64,000 nucleotides of DNA from Caenimonas sp. SL110 (GTDB taxonomy: Bacteria > Pseudomonadota > Gammaproteobacteria > Burkholderiales > Burkholderiaceae_C), in NCBI RefSeq assembly GCF_001044395.1, contig NZ_JANU01000016.1, forward strand, positions 140,373-204,372, given 5' to 3'. Positions within the stretch are counted from its first letter, which is position 1; each line of letters begins with the position of its first letter. Positions 53,644 to 60,856 of the stretch are shown one piece after another. The position numbers were made by a program, and so were the translations under genes. Under the pieces are notes generated by a model. That model was not told where the DNA came from. It ran no database searches and was given only the letters and a program-made list of their open reading frames with translations.

Positions 53644-53748
53644 AGATTGGCGGAAACGGAGGCAGCAGTATCGAGAGCCTAAGTACCTGCAACGATTGAA
53701 CATTTTCGGTTCATCGTTTGCCGGTACCTGAAACTATACCCCGTTAGC

Positions 53749-54075
53749 TCAAACGGTCCAAGCCCCGACCGATGCCTGCGGATCGAAAGGCGGCGTCTGG
53801 AGAGACCAACGACTCCACCGGGGCAGCACTGTTAGAATTTTTTCAACGTAACGGGTAGGCACGTAATGGTCGTCTATCCAATGCTGTATTTCGACTTCCT
53901 CAACGCCCAGGATTCCCTCGGCCTTTCCCGAACCTCCTAGGATTTCAATCACAGCCATCACGTCATTAGGGCTGGCGCTTAGTCGCAGATTCCCGGTGAC
54001 AGGGTTCTCCTCGATCAGCTGACTCCACCCGGCGTCTCTAGCGCCTTGAATCATTGCTTTGGGCGTGTACTTCAT
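53749..54075 (-). CDS. small HTH-like protein, partner of the Cro-like gene
   Basis: A 108-residue protein. Residues about 38-80 (VIEILGGSGKAEGILGVEEVEIQHWIDDHYVPTRYVEKIL) repeat the GG-KA-LLGV-W-P pattern of the Cro/YdaS helix-turn-helix in the neighbouring 54072 gene. It therefore probably shares that fold. The rest (N-terminal MKYTPKAMIQGARDAGW; C-terminal Trp/Pro-rich tail) is not recognised. The start overlaps the stop of the upstream gene by 4 bases (54072-54075). The pair looks like a small regulatory or phage-derived operon. Confidence 0.55.
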   Translation of the reverse strand: MKYTPKAMIQGARDAGWSQLIEENPVTGNLRLSASPNDVMAVIEILGGSGKAEGILGVEEVEIQHWIDDHYVPTRYVEKILTVLPRWSRWSLQTPPFDPQASVGAWTV

Positions 54076-54269
54076 ATCGCCCTCAACTTCTCAACAGCCA
54101 CTTTCGAGAGTTCGGCTAGCTTTTTGGCTTGGTCAATGTCGGGCACTCGCTCTGCTGCAATCCACTTATGCACACAGGCGTTTGAAACCCCAAGCAGGTT
54201 CGAAGTCTTCGTCGGGCCACCTACGGTGTTCACGGCCAGTCTTACCTGGTTTTCTGGGAAAAAGAACAT
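54072..54269 (-). CDS. Cro/YdaS-like helix-turn-helix protein
   Basis: A 65-residue protein: VGGPTKTSNLLGVSNACVHKWIAAERVPDIDQAKKLAELS is the compact helix-turn-helix of the Cro/YdaS antitoxin-like family. It should bind DNA as a dimer and perhaps autoregulate. It is followed by the 53749 gene with an ATGA overlap. Genes of this kind are common in prophages and islands. Confidence 0.7.
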   Translation of the reverse strand: MFFFPENQVRLAVNTVGGPTKTSNLLGVSNACVHKWIAAERVPDIDQAKKLAELSKVAVEKLRAI

Positions 54270-54388
54270 GGTTTGTCTCCTCTTTTTGTTCTAGTCTTCG
54301 GTCGATACGTTGTCGACCTGTTATCAATATGTTAGCTCGGAGAATTCGAGTTTGTCGCTTTATTCGAGTCTTCAAAACTCATCAAGCC

Positions 54389-54757
54389 TCACTTGAAGAA
54401 CTTGGCGTGAAAACCCGTGGCGTCGGGAAATGTTTCGGCCACCTTGGAGCCGTCATCTCCGAAAACGCTTTGCCCACCAAAGATGTTGGGCGTCGTGTGG
54501 GCCTCTAGCAGTCCATTGTCGAAGACGTTGATGCCGCCGAAGATGTTCGGAGCTGTTGTGTGGGCCAGATCACCGGTTGCGTCATAGTGATTCATTCCTC
54601 CAAAGATATTTGGGGTGGAATGGTCAACAACCTGACCGTCCTGATAAACATCGACTCCACCAAAGATATTTGGCCGAGTGTGTGCAAGTTGCCCATCGTC
54701 GTCGGTGAAGTCAACGCCGCCGAAAATATTGAAAATGCCGTGAATGGTGTCGTTCAC
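54389..54757 (-). CDS. five-repeat NIFGG protein, unknown
   Basis: A 122-residue protein built almost wholly from five repeats of 20-22 residues, each starting NIFGG. The following pattern is xxxYDxxGxxxxHTxP (e.g. NIFGGVDVYQDGQVVDHSTP). The remaining residues are a short N-terminal cap (MNDTIHGIF) and a C-terminal AKFF. Each repeat would form a beta hairpin with a DG turn, so a stack or propeller-like beta domain is likely. The family is not recognised; a ligand-binding beta repeat is a guess. The start overlaps the stop of the 294-residue gene by 4 bases, so the two products probably work together. Confidence 0.7.
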   Translation of the reverse strand: MNDTIHGIFNIFGGVDFTDDDGQLAHTRPNIFGGVDVYQDGQVVDHSTPNIFGGMNHYDATGDLAHTTAPNIFGGINVFDNGLLEAHTTPNIFGGQSVFGDDGSKVAETFPDATGFHAKFFK

Positions 54758-55638
54758 GTTTTGGCTCCTAGCCCTGCTTGGGCCTCTAGTTCATCCAATT
54801 CGTTTAAATCCATTTCGTCAAGATAGTGCTGAACACTGTGTCCAGCGGCAGCCAGCTCAGAAAGTACTGTCATGATTGCCCGTACGTTTATCTCTCGCCA
54901 CTTCTCAAGGACGTATCTCTCACTTTGGTCAGCCGCATTGAGCAGTTGCTCTCGGAACGCTTCGACCCGCTCGTAGAACTGGGCCATTGCCTCCTCGTAC
55001 TTCGCATCTCGATCAGTTGCTGCCTTTTTTTGCTTGCCATCATTGGCCCAGTTGCTTATCAGCGCCGGTACCCCGAGCAATGGATGGGCGAAGGCTAGCG
55101 CCCCAAGTCCGAATCCTCGGGCGACTTGGCCGATGTCCATCTCCTCGCCTGGAAGCACCGAGTAAGCCTCCAAATTTGACGCAAGCCATGCCCTCCTTAG
55201 TTCAACGTCACGTGCGTCTGACACCGCTGGAGCGAAGAAGTTGATGATGATGGAAGATATCGTTGCTTCCTGCGTAACCCGAAGATCGGCACCTAACCGA
55301 TACTTTCCCACCGGGAGGCGTTGCGCCCCACCTTCGATCTCGTCCAGCGTTTCGGTGAAGCCGCAGATGATCATGCGAGCCACGTCCCCTGCTGCTCGGG
55401 TAACTGCATTCTGTGCGTGACCGAACCTAGCGTCGTCGACCAATGAACGGTACAGGCTTAGGTATTCATCCCAGCTTTGCCCCTCCTTGTCGAAGTCGAA
55501 CCTCTCGTATGCGTCATTAACCTTTCCGAAGGGTTCTTCAAATGAGGCGAGCAATTGATTTCGTGCAGATCGAGCCCCTACCAGGGCCATCCGCTGCAGA
55601 TAGTTCTCGGCGTGTATGGGGTCGAAGTGCGTGGGCAT
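54754..55638 (-). CDS. 294-residue unknown protein, operon partner of the NIFGG protein
   Basis: No recognised domain. The protein is mostly helical by composition, acidic, with one Gly-rich hydrophobic stretch (GFGLGALAFAHPLLGVPALI) near residue 185 that could be a membrane hairpin or amphipathic insertion. The flanks are charged helices (DGKQKKAATDRDAKYEEAMAQFYERVEAFREQL). Its gene is first in a two-gene operon with the NIFGG protein and is divergent from an XRE regulator at 55743. The layout (regulator, large putative effector, small repeat protein) is that of an accessory module. No toxin or nuclease motif is seen. Confidence 0.6.
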   Translation of the reverse strand: MPTHFDPIHAENYLQRMALVGARSARNQLLASFEEPFGKVNDAYERFDFDKEGQSWDEYLSLYRSLVDDARFGHAQNAVTRAAGDVARMIICGFTETLDEIEGGAQRLPVGKYRLGADLRVTQEATISSIIINFFAPAVSDARDVELRRAWLASNLEAYSVLPGEEMDIGQVARGFGLGALAFAHPLLGVPALISNWANDGKQKKAATDRDAKYEEAMAQFYERVEAFREQLLNAADQSERYVLEKWREINVRAIMTVLSELAAAGHSVQHYLDEMDLNELDELEAQAGLGAKT

Positions 55639-55742
55639 CTACTTGAACAATAGGGAGAGAACTCACAGCATAAACCGGCTGGTTATTATTCACAACTACA
55701 TGGTTCCCAATCGAACCAGCCTCGCTCACACACTCCTCGTCC

Positions 55743-56168
55743 ATGCCCCTGGACGAGAAACTTGCCTTTGCCGAACGCCTACGTTCAGCCCTAAAGCGGG
55801 CTCCGAAGTCCATTCAAACTGCCTCGCAGCTGGCCCATGAATTTAATCTGCGCTACAGAGGGGAGCCGGTAACGGATCAAGCAAGCCAGAAATGGTTGTC
55901 CGGCAAGGCTCGACCTACGGCGGAAAAGCTGGAAACCTTGGCTGAGATGCTTGGAGTCTCTTCGTACTGGCTCAAAAATGGTAGTCCACCCACTGCCGCC
56001 AAGAAGACAGCCAAAGCGAAACGGGGCAGCCCGACGTCTGTGCCAGGTCAACTCACCGAGCCTGAAGCCAAGCTCCTTTCGAGGCTCAGAACGCTGTCGG
56101 AGCACCAGGTTGGCCTCATTGTCGAATTGGTGGATCAACTGGCCTTGGAGCGGGAGTTGGCGGGTTAG
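55743..56168 (+). CDS. XRE/Cro-CI-like regulator
   Basis: A 141-residue protein. The N-terminal helix-turn-helix (about 20-75) includes TASQLAHEFNLRYRGEPVTDQASQKWLSGKARPTAEKLETLAEMLGV, like phage CI/XRE repressors. A basic linker (KKTAKAKRG) follows, then a C-terminal helix LSRLRTLSEHQVGLIVELVDQL that probably dimerises. It is divergent from the 54754 operon, and an inverted repeat GGCTGGTT/AACCAGCC (55677-55684, 55714-55721) lies between them. A diverged copy of its promoter and C-terminus is found at 57136-57337. Confidence 0.75.
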   Translation: MPLDEKLAFAERLRSALKRAPKSIQTASQLAHEFNLRYRGEPVTDQASQKWLSGKARPTAEKLETLAEMLGVSSYWLKNGSPPTAAKKTAKAKRGSPTSVPGQLTEPEAKLLSRLRTLSEHQVGLIVELVDQLALERELAG

Positions 56169-56300
56169 TCGCACAGGTTCACGAAAATGTAGACCCGACA
56201 AGATGGGCACCGAAGAAAACCCAAAGAGCAACAACGGCGGCGAAGTAAACCACTACAGCGAGAACACCGAGACTGCGAGAAAAGCCGAGTTGATTGCTCG

Positions 56301-56645
56301 TCAGACCTCAATACGAACTCTCAGGTTACGACCGAAGAACTTCTCCAAACCTGAGTCGAGCTTGGATGCGGTCCACGTCTTAGAGGCGACGGCACCTTGG
56401 CGGGGGTCTAGGTAGACCGTTGCAGTCACTTCGAGCCTGGAACCCTTCTGGCGCTTCAGTACCTCAACGTAGCCACTTGATGGATCCCGAGACACCCGGC
56501 TGCCGGAGTACCCCGCCCCATGGCGATCCTTGTCGGAGTGTTGTGTGATCCAGTCCTGAACACTTTCAAGCTTTACCGTGCCGAAAGAGCGAAATACCCT
56601 CCTGGCCACTGCGACGGCCACGATAGCTATTGGGTTCAAGCTCAC
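56301..56645 (-). CDS. 114-residue basic protein, unknown
   Basis: A short hydrophobic start (NPIAIVAVAVARRVFRSFG) is followed by a basic, beta-rich region (GYVEVLKRQKGSRLEVTATVYLDPRQG). The family is not recognised. It could be secreted or membrane-associated. It is the last gene of a three-gene minus-strand operon and its start overlaps the 56642 gene stop by 4 bases. Confidence 0.5.
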   Translation of the reverse strand: MSLNPIAIVAVAVARRVFRSFGTVKLESVQDWITQHSDKDRHGAGYSGSRVSRDPSSGYVEVLKRQKGSRLEVTATVYLDPRQGAVASKTWTASKLDSGLEKFFGRNLRVRIEV

Positions 56646-56953
56646 TTTAGATACTCGTCCAGCATCGCTCTTAGAGTCTTCTCTCCACGTTGAACGAATG
56701 CATCGGCAGTTTCACCAGAAAGCGGCTGTCCGACCTTGACGCTCAACTCTCTTAAGAATTCGTCCCCGAGGACAAGACCGGCTAAGTCTCTTGCGACTTG
56801 CTGGCATTCTTCAACTGGAAGGGCGAGCTGGTTCATTCCAGAAGTGAGAGCACTTAAGAATTCACCAGGAGCTGCTTGATTGCCGGGACCAGGCAGTTGC
56901 AAAGGATGCCCCTCTTTGGCCCGGACGAACTCAAAGAACGAGGGCCGAGTCAC
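56642..56953 (-). CDS. 103-residue acidic protein, unknown
   Basis: The start is a GTG at 56951-56953 overlapping the stop of the 51-residue gene. The product is helical by composition, with conserved-looking LPVEECQQVARDLAGLVLGDEFLRELSV and GETADAFVQRGEKTLRAMLDEYL. No signal peptide or catalytic motif is visible and the family is not recognised. Overlaps on both sides show one translationally coupled operon. Confidence 0.5.
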   Translation of the reverse strand: MTRPSFFEFVRAKEGHPLQLPGPGNQAAPGEFLSALTSGMNQLALPVEECQQVARDLAGLVLGDEFLRELSVKVGQPLSGETADAFVQRGEKTLRAMLDEYLK

Positions 56954-57105
56954 GTCGCTGCTCCTTCATTGCCTAGGTCGAAGAAGACTCGCAGGAGCAT
57001 CCTGAAGGCAGCAACGACGGCGTCTTTCATCACCTCCCTATCGTCGTCGGACATTTTCGCCCAGACCTCACGGAGCCAGTTGAACAGTTTTTCAAGCCAT
57101 TCCAT
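56950..57105 (-). CDS. 51-residue amphipathic small protein, first gene of the small operon
   Basis: ATG at 57103-57105 with GGAG eight bases upstream, then 51 codons. The product starts MEWLEKLFNWLREVWAKMSD and continues DAVVAAFRMLLRVFFDLGNE, two amphipathic helices with Trp/Phe/Leu faces. This could bind membranes or a partner. Overlaps (GTGA) tie it to the next gene. It is preceded by a promoter region that resembles the one before the 55638 operon. Confidence 0.55.
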   Translation of the reverse strand: MEWLEKLFNWLREVWAKMSDDDREVMKDAVVAAFRMLLRVFFDLGNEGAAT

Positions 57106-57135
57106 TCAAAACGCTCCCACAACAAGATGAAGCTT

Positions 57136-57337
57136 CAGCATAAACCGTAACGTGGCCGGTTACAACTGTCTGGTCTCCAAAGGTCCTTGGGCATTCGGAC
57201 ACCTCTTGCATGTCTGCAGGGGCGACAAAGCCGCCTCCGCCGAAAGGCTGAGGACGTTGTCAGAACATCAGGTCAGCCTCATTGTCGAATTGGTGGATCA
57301 ACTGGCCTTGGAGCGGGAGTTGGCTGGGAGCAGCTAG
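57136..57337 (+). pseudogene. truncated copy of the 55743 regulator module
   Basis: CAGCATAAACCG at 57136 repeats the promoter segment at 55666. After a deletion of most of the gene, 57240-57330 is nearly identical to the end of the regulator (product LRTLSEHQVSLIVELVDQLALERELAG against LRTLSEHQVGLIVELVDQLALERELAG). The helix-turn-helix is missing, so it is a remnant. The 276-base gap from 57106 to 57381 holds nothing else that I can identify. Confidence 0.75.
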
Positions 57338-57381
57338 GTCCGGTTCAACGCACGCTGCACAAGCTCTGTCGGATCGGATTC

Positions 57382-57999
57382 CTAGACATACCAGGGAAAC
57401 CGGCTGCCGTGAATCACCGTCACAACCGCCACACCCTCGCTGTTGACATGGGTGTAACTTCGGTACCTCCGGTTGTTCCTTTCACGCACTTCGTCCACGA
57501 GTTCACTGGCCTGCAAAAGCTTGCGCACTTTTGCCCCGGTTCCTCTCTCAAAGCAAAGGACGACCTTGGTCCCGAGATCTGAAATCAATTTCTCATGAAC
57601 CGGCCAGCAATCTTCAATGAGTTTTGGAAGTTCGGGCTGAATGCTCTTCGCATCGCTAGACCGCTTGAAAACGAGGTTGCTCATTGGGACTCTGGCGGGA
57701 TTGAATCCAAGCAGCCCCATCATGTGAAGCACGCTCTTTTGCAGTGGTGCGGTTCCAGGCTCCCTCCCATCCCACGAGTTGTCTCGATAGGCGCACCATT
57801 CCGTGTTACGAGCAAGCACTGACTGCGTGTGTCCCCACACCCTCTCGTGCTGGTGCGTTGCGGGATCTCCACCGGGGTTCAAACCCAAGATGTAAAGGGG
57901 AGACGAAGAGCAAAAGGCCTCCTTTCCTGAATTGAAAACCACTCCGGAGACCTCATGCAAAGAAGATGGGATCAGAGATACGAGGGTTTCAATAGTCAT
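57382..57999 (-). CDS. uracil-DNA-glycosylase-superfamily-like protein
   Basis: A 205-residue protein from the ATG 57997-57999 (MTIETLVSLIPSSL). Segment LYILGLNPGGDPATHQHERVW near residue 35 fits motif 1 of the UDG fold (GxNPG). The late strand VVTVIHGSRFPWYV would be the HxS motif, with His followed by Gly-Ser. Between them, PMSNLVFKRS resembles the conserved Asn region. Chemistry is uncertain: it may excise a modified base or just bind it. No obvious operon partner is on the minus strand. Confidence 0.55.
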   Translation of the reverse strand: MTIETLVSLIPSSLHEVSGVVFNSGKEAFCSSSPLYILGLNPGGDPATHQHERVWGHTQSVLARNTEWCAYRDNSWDGREPGTAPLQKSVLHMMGLLGFNPARVPMSNLVFKRSSDAKSIQPELPKLIEDCWPVHEKLISDLGTKVVLCFERGTGAKVRKLLQASELVDEVRERNNRRYRSYTHVNSEGVAVVTVIHGSRFPWYV

Positions 58000-58192
58000 G
58001 TTGTTCGTCCGTTCGTTAACCACGACACCCCCCGGTGCTCACCGTGCAGTTTCCGGATATCTGGAATTAGAGTAAATCTAGAGCCGAGTAAGCTGAGGGA
58101 CCATCGATGGGTACTAATTCACAGAATTTATAGGTCATACTGCATATCAAATTCAGGGAATAAAAACAACGCAGTTACTAGTTCTTCGCCCT

Positions 58193-58624
58193 ATGCCAAA
58201 CATCGCTTCAGTTCTCAAGGCTGAAATCGCCCGCATCGCCCGCCGTGAAGTCCGATCTGAAACGGACATGCTCAAGAAGCAGGTCACCAGATATCGATCC
58301 GACATCGCTAATTTGAAACGCCAGGTCAGCGGCCTGACCAAGCAGCTCAAGGCCAATTCGAAGGCATCCCGCCACAAGCCAGAGCCTCAAGGGTCCGCTC
58401 CTGAGGGCCTTCGCTTTAGAGCAGCAGGCTTCGCCGCACATCGCAAGCGGCTGGGACTTTCGGCTGCTCAGGCAGGTGCTTTGATCGGCGTCTCTGGTCA
58501 GACTATCTATCACTGGGAAGAGGGCAAAGCAAAGCCTCGTGCCAGTCACATGGAGAGGATCGCTGCGCTACGGAAGCTGGGGAAGCGACAGGCTGCAGCG
58601 GCTGTGAGCCAGGTTATAGGCTAA
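58193..58624 (+). CDS. coiled-coil XRE-type DNA-binding protein
   Basis: A 143-residue protein. Residues 1-60 form a charged coiled coil (EIARIARREVRSETDMLKKQVTRYRSDIANLKRQVSGL). Residues 80-130 are an XRE helix-turn-helix (GFAAHRKRLGLSAAQAGALIGVSGQTIYHWEEGKAKPRASHM). It probably binds DNA as a coiled-coil dimer. It is a known arrangement in island regulators. It stands alone on the plus strand. Confidence 0.75.
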   Translation: MPNIASVLKAEIARIARREVRSETDMLKKQVTRYRSDIANLKRQVSGLTKQLKANSKASRHKPEPQGSAPEGLRFRAAGFAAHRKRLGLSAAQAGALIGVSGQTIYHWEEGKAKPRASHMERIAALRKLGKRQAAAAVSQVIG

Positions 58625-58777
58625 CTTGCAGAACCACGTGCCATGCCGAGACAAACGGTAGCGAAGGACCGGAGCGCTGATCGGGACGATCTCCGCATCT
58701 ACCCCTCTCGATTCCGACTTCCGCAATTTCTTTGCGGAGGTCCGCTTCTACGATGGCGTTTGTTGTACAAGGGAGGG

Positions 58778-59176
58778 ATGCGCATCTTCGTCACCGCAAT
58801 AGCTGCAGCGGCAGTTCAGTTCTTTTGCCCAATTTCCAACGCGGGCCAAGAAGAAGGCTTCATATGCCAGGGGGAATTTCAATACAGCTCACATTCTGCG
58901 GATCAGAAGCAAAACTATATGCGCCGCCCTTGTAAAGAACTGCCGTTCGAAGCAGCGTGCATAAAGGTTTTTCTGGAAACGAGTAAGGCGACGCCTGTCG
59001 GAACGGGCCTGGAGTGGGCGGGGTCCGCCGAACGCGACCAGCTCAGCCCTGAATTTAAGATGACATGGCTTGTGGATCCTGAGCTCAAGACATTCTTAGT
59101 CGTCAGCCGATCAGTATCGCGTTCTGGAACGATTCGAGAGAAGCACACTATTGGCAAATGCACCCCTAAGCAGTAG
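58778..59176 (+). CDS. exported small protein, unknown
   Basis: Starting at the ATG 58778-58780 with GGGAGGG upstream, the protein has 132 residues. A signal peptide (RIFVTAIAAAAVQFFCPISNAG) is followed by a compact domain with four Cys (FICQ, RPCKE, AACI, GKCTP) that may form disulfides. The family is not recognised. The 45 residues before this ATG in the open frame look non-coding. Confidence 0.6.
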   Translation: MRIFVTAIAAAAVQFFCPISNAGQEEGFICQGEFQYSSHSADQKQNYMRRPCKELPFEAACIKVFLETSKATPVGTGLEWAGSAERDQLSPEFKMTWLVDPELKTFLVVSRSVSRSGTIREKHTIGKCTPKQ

Positions 59177-59216
59177 CAAGCAGAACTCAGTAGATTTCGC
59201 CGCCGGTCGCAACCTC

Positions 59217-59765
59217 ATGCCCACCGCCAAAGAGACCTTCGAGAGTTCCATCAAGGACGCGTCTGACTTGCTGGACTTGTTCGACAAGATCAACACGAAG
59301 CCTCCCCCACCGAATGCAGAAGTTCTCAAACGAGCTGGGCTCATCATGGCTTGCACTGCATGGGAGACCTATGTCGAGGACCGGTTAAGAGAAGCCGTTC
59401 GAGTTCGACTCGGCATTGACCAGGTCGGCTTCAGCGGCCAGTACGTTTTGCGCAACCTGGCGAAAGAGCTGAATCAATTTAACAACCCGAACAGCGAGAA
59501 GACACTTCGGGTGTTCAAAGATTTCCTCGGGATTGACGTCAGCCTGGGTTGGGCGTGGAACAACTACGATCCCGACCGGGTAAAGACTGAGCTGAATGCA
59601 CTGATGAAGAAGCGAGGCGACGCAGTTCATCGATCTAAGCCTGCAGTGAATGGGGATCCGCAGCCTCACTTGATCAAGAGAAACGAACTGGAAAAAGCAA
59701 TTCGATTTTTGAGATGCTTGGTCGATGCCACGGACGTTGCCACACAATCTCAAATTACAACGTAG
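59217..59765 (+). CDS. HEPN-domain ribonuclease-like protein (RiboL-PSP-HEPN type)
   Basis: A 182-residue helical protein from the ATG 59217-59219 (MPTAKETFESSIKDASDLLD). The LIMACTAWETYVEDRLREAV helix near residue 42 and the RGDAVH motif near residue 140 (the R-x4-H nuclease signature of HEPN) are typical of HEPN toxins and defence RNases, which are dimers with the motifs facing each other. The product should therefore be an RNase. It is followed 14 bases later by the 59780 gene, probably its partner. Confidence 0.7.
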   Translation: MPTAKETFESSIKDASDLLDLFDKINTKPPPPNAEVLKRAGLIMACTAWETYVEDRLREAVRVRLGIDQVGFSGQYVLRNLAKELNQFNNPNSEKTLRVFKDFLGIDVSLGWAWNNYDPDRVKTELNALMKKRGDAVHRSKPAVNGDPQPHLIKRNELEKAIRFLRCLVDATDVATQSQITT

Positions 59766-59779
59766 TGAAGGAGACCATC

Positions 59780-60325
59780 ATGTCGAAGAAGGATGATGAC
59801 GATAACCGGTCCAATCAGTTGAACCCCAACAACGATGCGTACCGAAGTTCCAGAGGTTACGGCGGGTCAGATGATGACGACGATGACTATGTGCCGATTA
59901 GCGTCGCAGAGCCCAAAGCCTGGCGGCCAATTACTGACGACCGGCCCTCGGAGCCCGAGGAAGTCTTTGTGTTCCCGGCACCACCCGAAGTGCTTTCCGT
60001 CGAGTTCGCCACGCAGACGGCAGCCGGTCAAATTTCTGTGGAGGGACCAAGCCGCCACGAAATCTTAGAGAATCTTCGAAGGCTTTGGGACGCTAGTACC
60101 TCCGTTTTGTATCTGCGAGCAGCATTTGGAAGGGAAGTGCTATTTTTAGAAGAAAGAGTTCCATCAACAGCCAGCGCATTGAGGAACGTTGCGTTGGCGA
60201 GATCCCGACATGATGGCACTTTCCCCAACGACGGATTTTCTATTCATCCGTTCTCCTTTTCAGAGGATAGGTGCGACCTCAACCAGCTTGCCCAGCGGAT
60301 CGAAGCCTCCCGTTGCGCTAGCTAG
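59780..60325 (+). CDS. unknown acidic protein downstream of the HEPN gene
   Basis: A 181-residue protein, ATG 59780-59782 after GAAGGAG. It begins with an acidic, Asn-rich region holding NQLNPNNDAYRSSRGY and an SDDDDDDY run, then a globular part (ILENLRRLWDASTSVLYLRAAFG). The NPNNxAY-SRG motif recurs, as I recall, in small uncharacterised proteins but I cannot name a function. The 14-base gap suggests co-expression with the HEPN protein. It ends on the convergent 60318 gene. Confidence 0.5.
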   Translation: MSKKDDDDNRSNQLNPNNDAYRSSRGYGGSDDDDDDYVPISVAEPKAWRPITDDRPSEPEEVFVFPAPPEVLSVEFATQTAAGQISVEGPSRHEILENLRRLWDASTSVLYLRAAFGREVLFLEERVPSTASALRNVALARSRHDGTFPNDGFSIHPFSFSEDRCDLNQLAQRIEASRCAS

Positions 60326-60815
60326 GGGGAGCCCTAAGAGACCCTGCCAAAACTGCAGTGGTGTGTGCATGGATACCGGGCCGCTTTTCTTCCCTCGGTC
60401 CTGCCACGTTCAAGACCTGGATCTTGTTCAGTGACAACCAGGCCTTCACTTGCTCGGCAATCTCTTCGACATTCGTCTCATCGGGCTGCACGACTAAGTA
60501 CGGCTTGGCAGCCTCTGCGCAAAACTTGGTCGTCAGCAACGTCCCGCCAGAGAGTTCTCCCAGGTTGACGATCAACGTCCCGTCCGAGTCCCTTACGTTC
60601 CACTTGTTTCGTTGCCGGTAGCCTGGCGACGGGGTCTCCTGTAGCTGGTACTTGGCGTCCAAAGGACCGTCAACGGCCAAACGGCCCTTCGGACACCAGC
60701 CGCCATGAGGAATGCCATTGGCAATGGCGAAGTCCAGCCCCGCACGATCTGCGCCAGTCTGGCCTCCGGAGACGAGTTTCGAGATCAAAGCAACATCAAG
60801 GTTGAGGTGCGGCAA
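60318..60815 (-). CDS. putative molybdenum-carrier/Rossmann-like protein
   Basis: A 165-residue protein with TTG (60813-60815) as the only early start, so the 5' end is uncertain. SGGQTGADRAGLDFAIANGIPHGGWCPKGR is the characteristic opening of the 'putative molybdenum carrier' family, whose fold resembles LOG/DprA-type Rossmann proteins. The later GTLIVNLGELSGGTLLTTKFC fits the second nucleotide-like loop. Its real role is unknown; some relatives occur in defence islands. It is divergent from the restriction gene. Confidence 0.65.
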   Translation of the reverse strand: MPHLNLDVALISKLVSGGQTGADRAGLDFAIANGIPHGGWCPKGRLAVDGPLDAKYQLQETPSPGYRQRNKWNVRDSDGTLIVNLGELSGGTLLTTKFCAEAAKPYLVVQPDETNVEEIAEQVKAWLSLNKIQVLNVAGPREEKRPGIHAHTTAVLAGSLRAPPS

Positions 60816-60856
60816 TTCCCGAGTCTACCGGCTTATGACGCTGGCAGAATCCCCGC

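Noticed and set aside
54430..54740. Regularly spaced CCAAAGATATTTGG-like repeats, CRISPR-like at first sight
   Set aside because: They encode the NIFGG repeats of a protein; spacing and variation follow codons, no unique spacers.
56203..56415. 70-codon plus-strand frame (MGTEENPKSNNGGEV...)
   Set aside because: No ribosome site, and its second half overlaps the coupled 56301 gene on the other strand; the first part may be decayed coding sequence.
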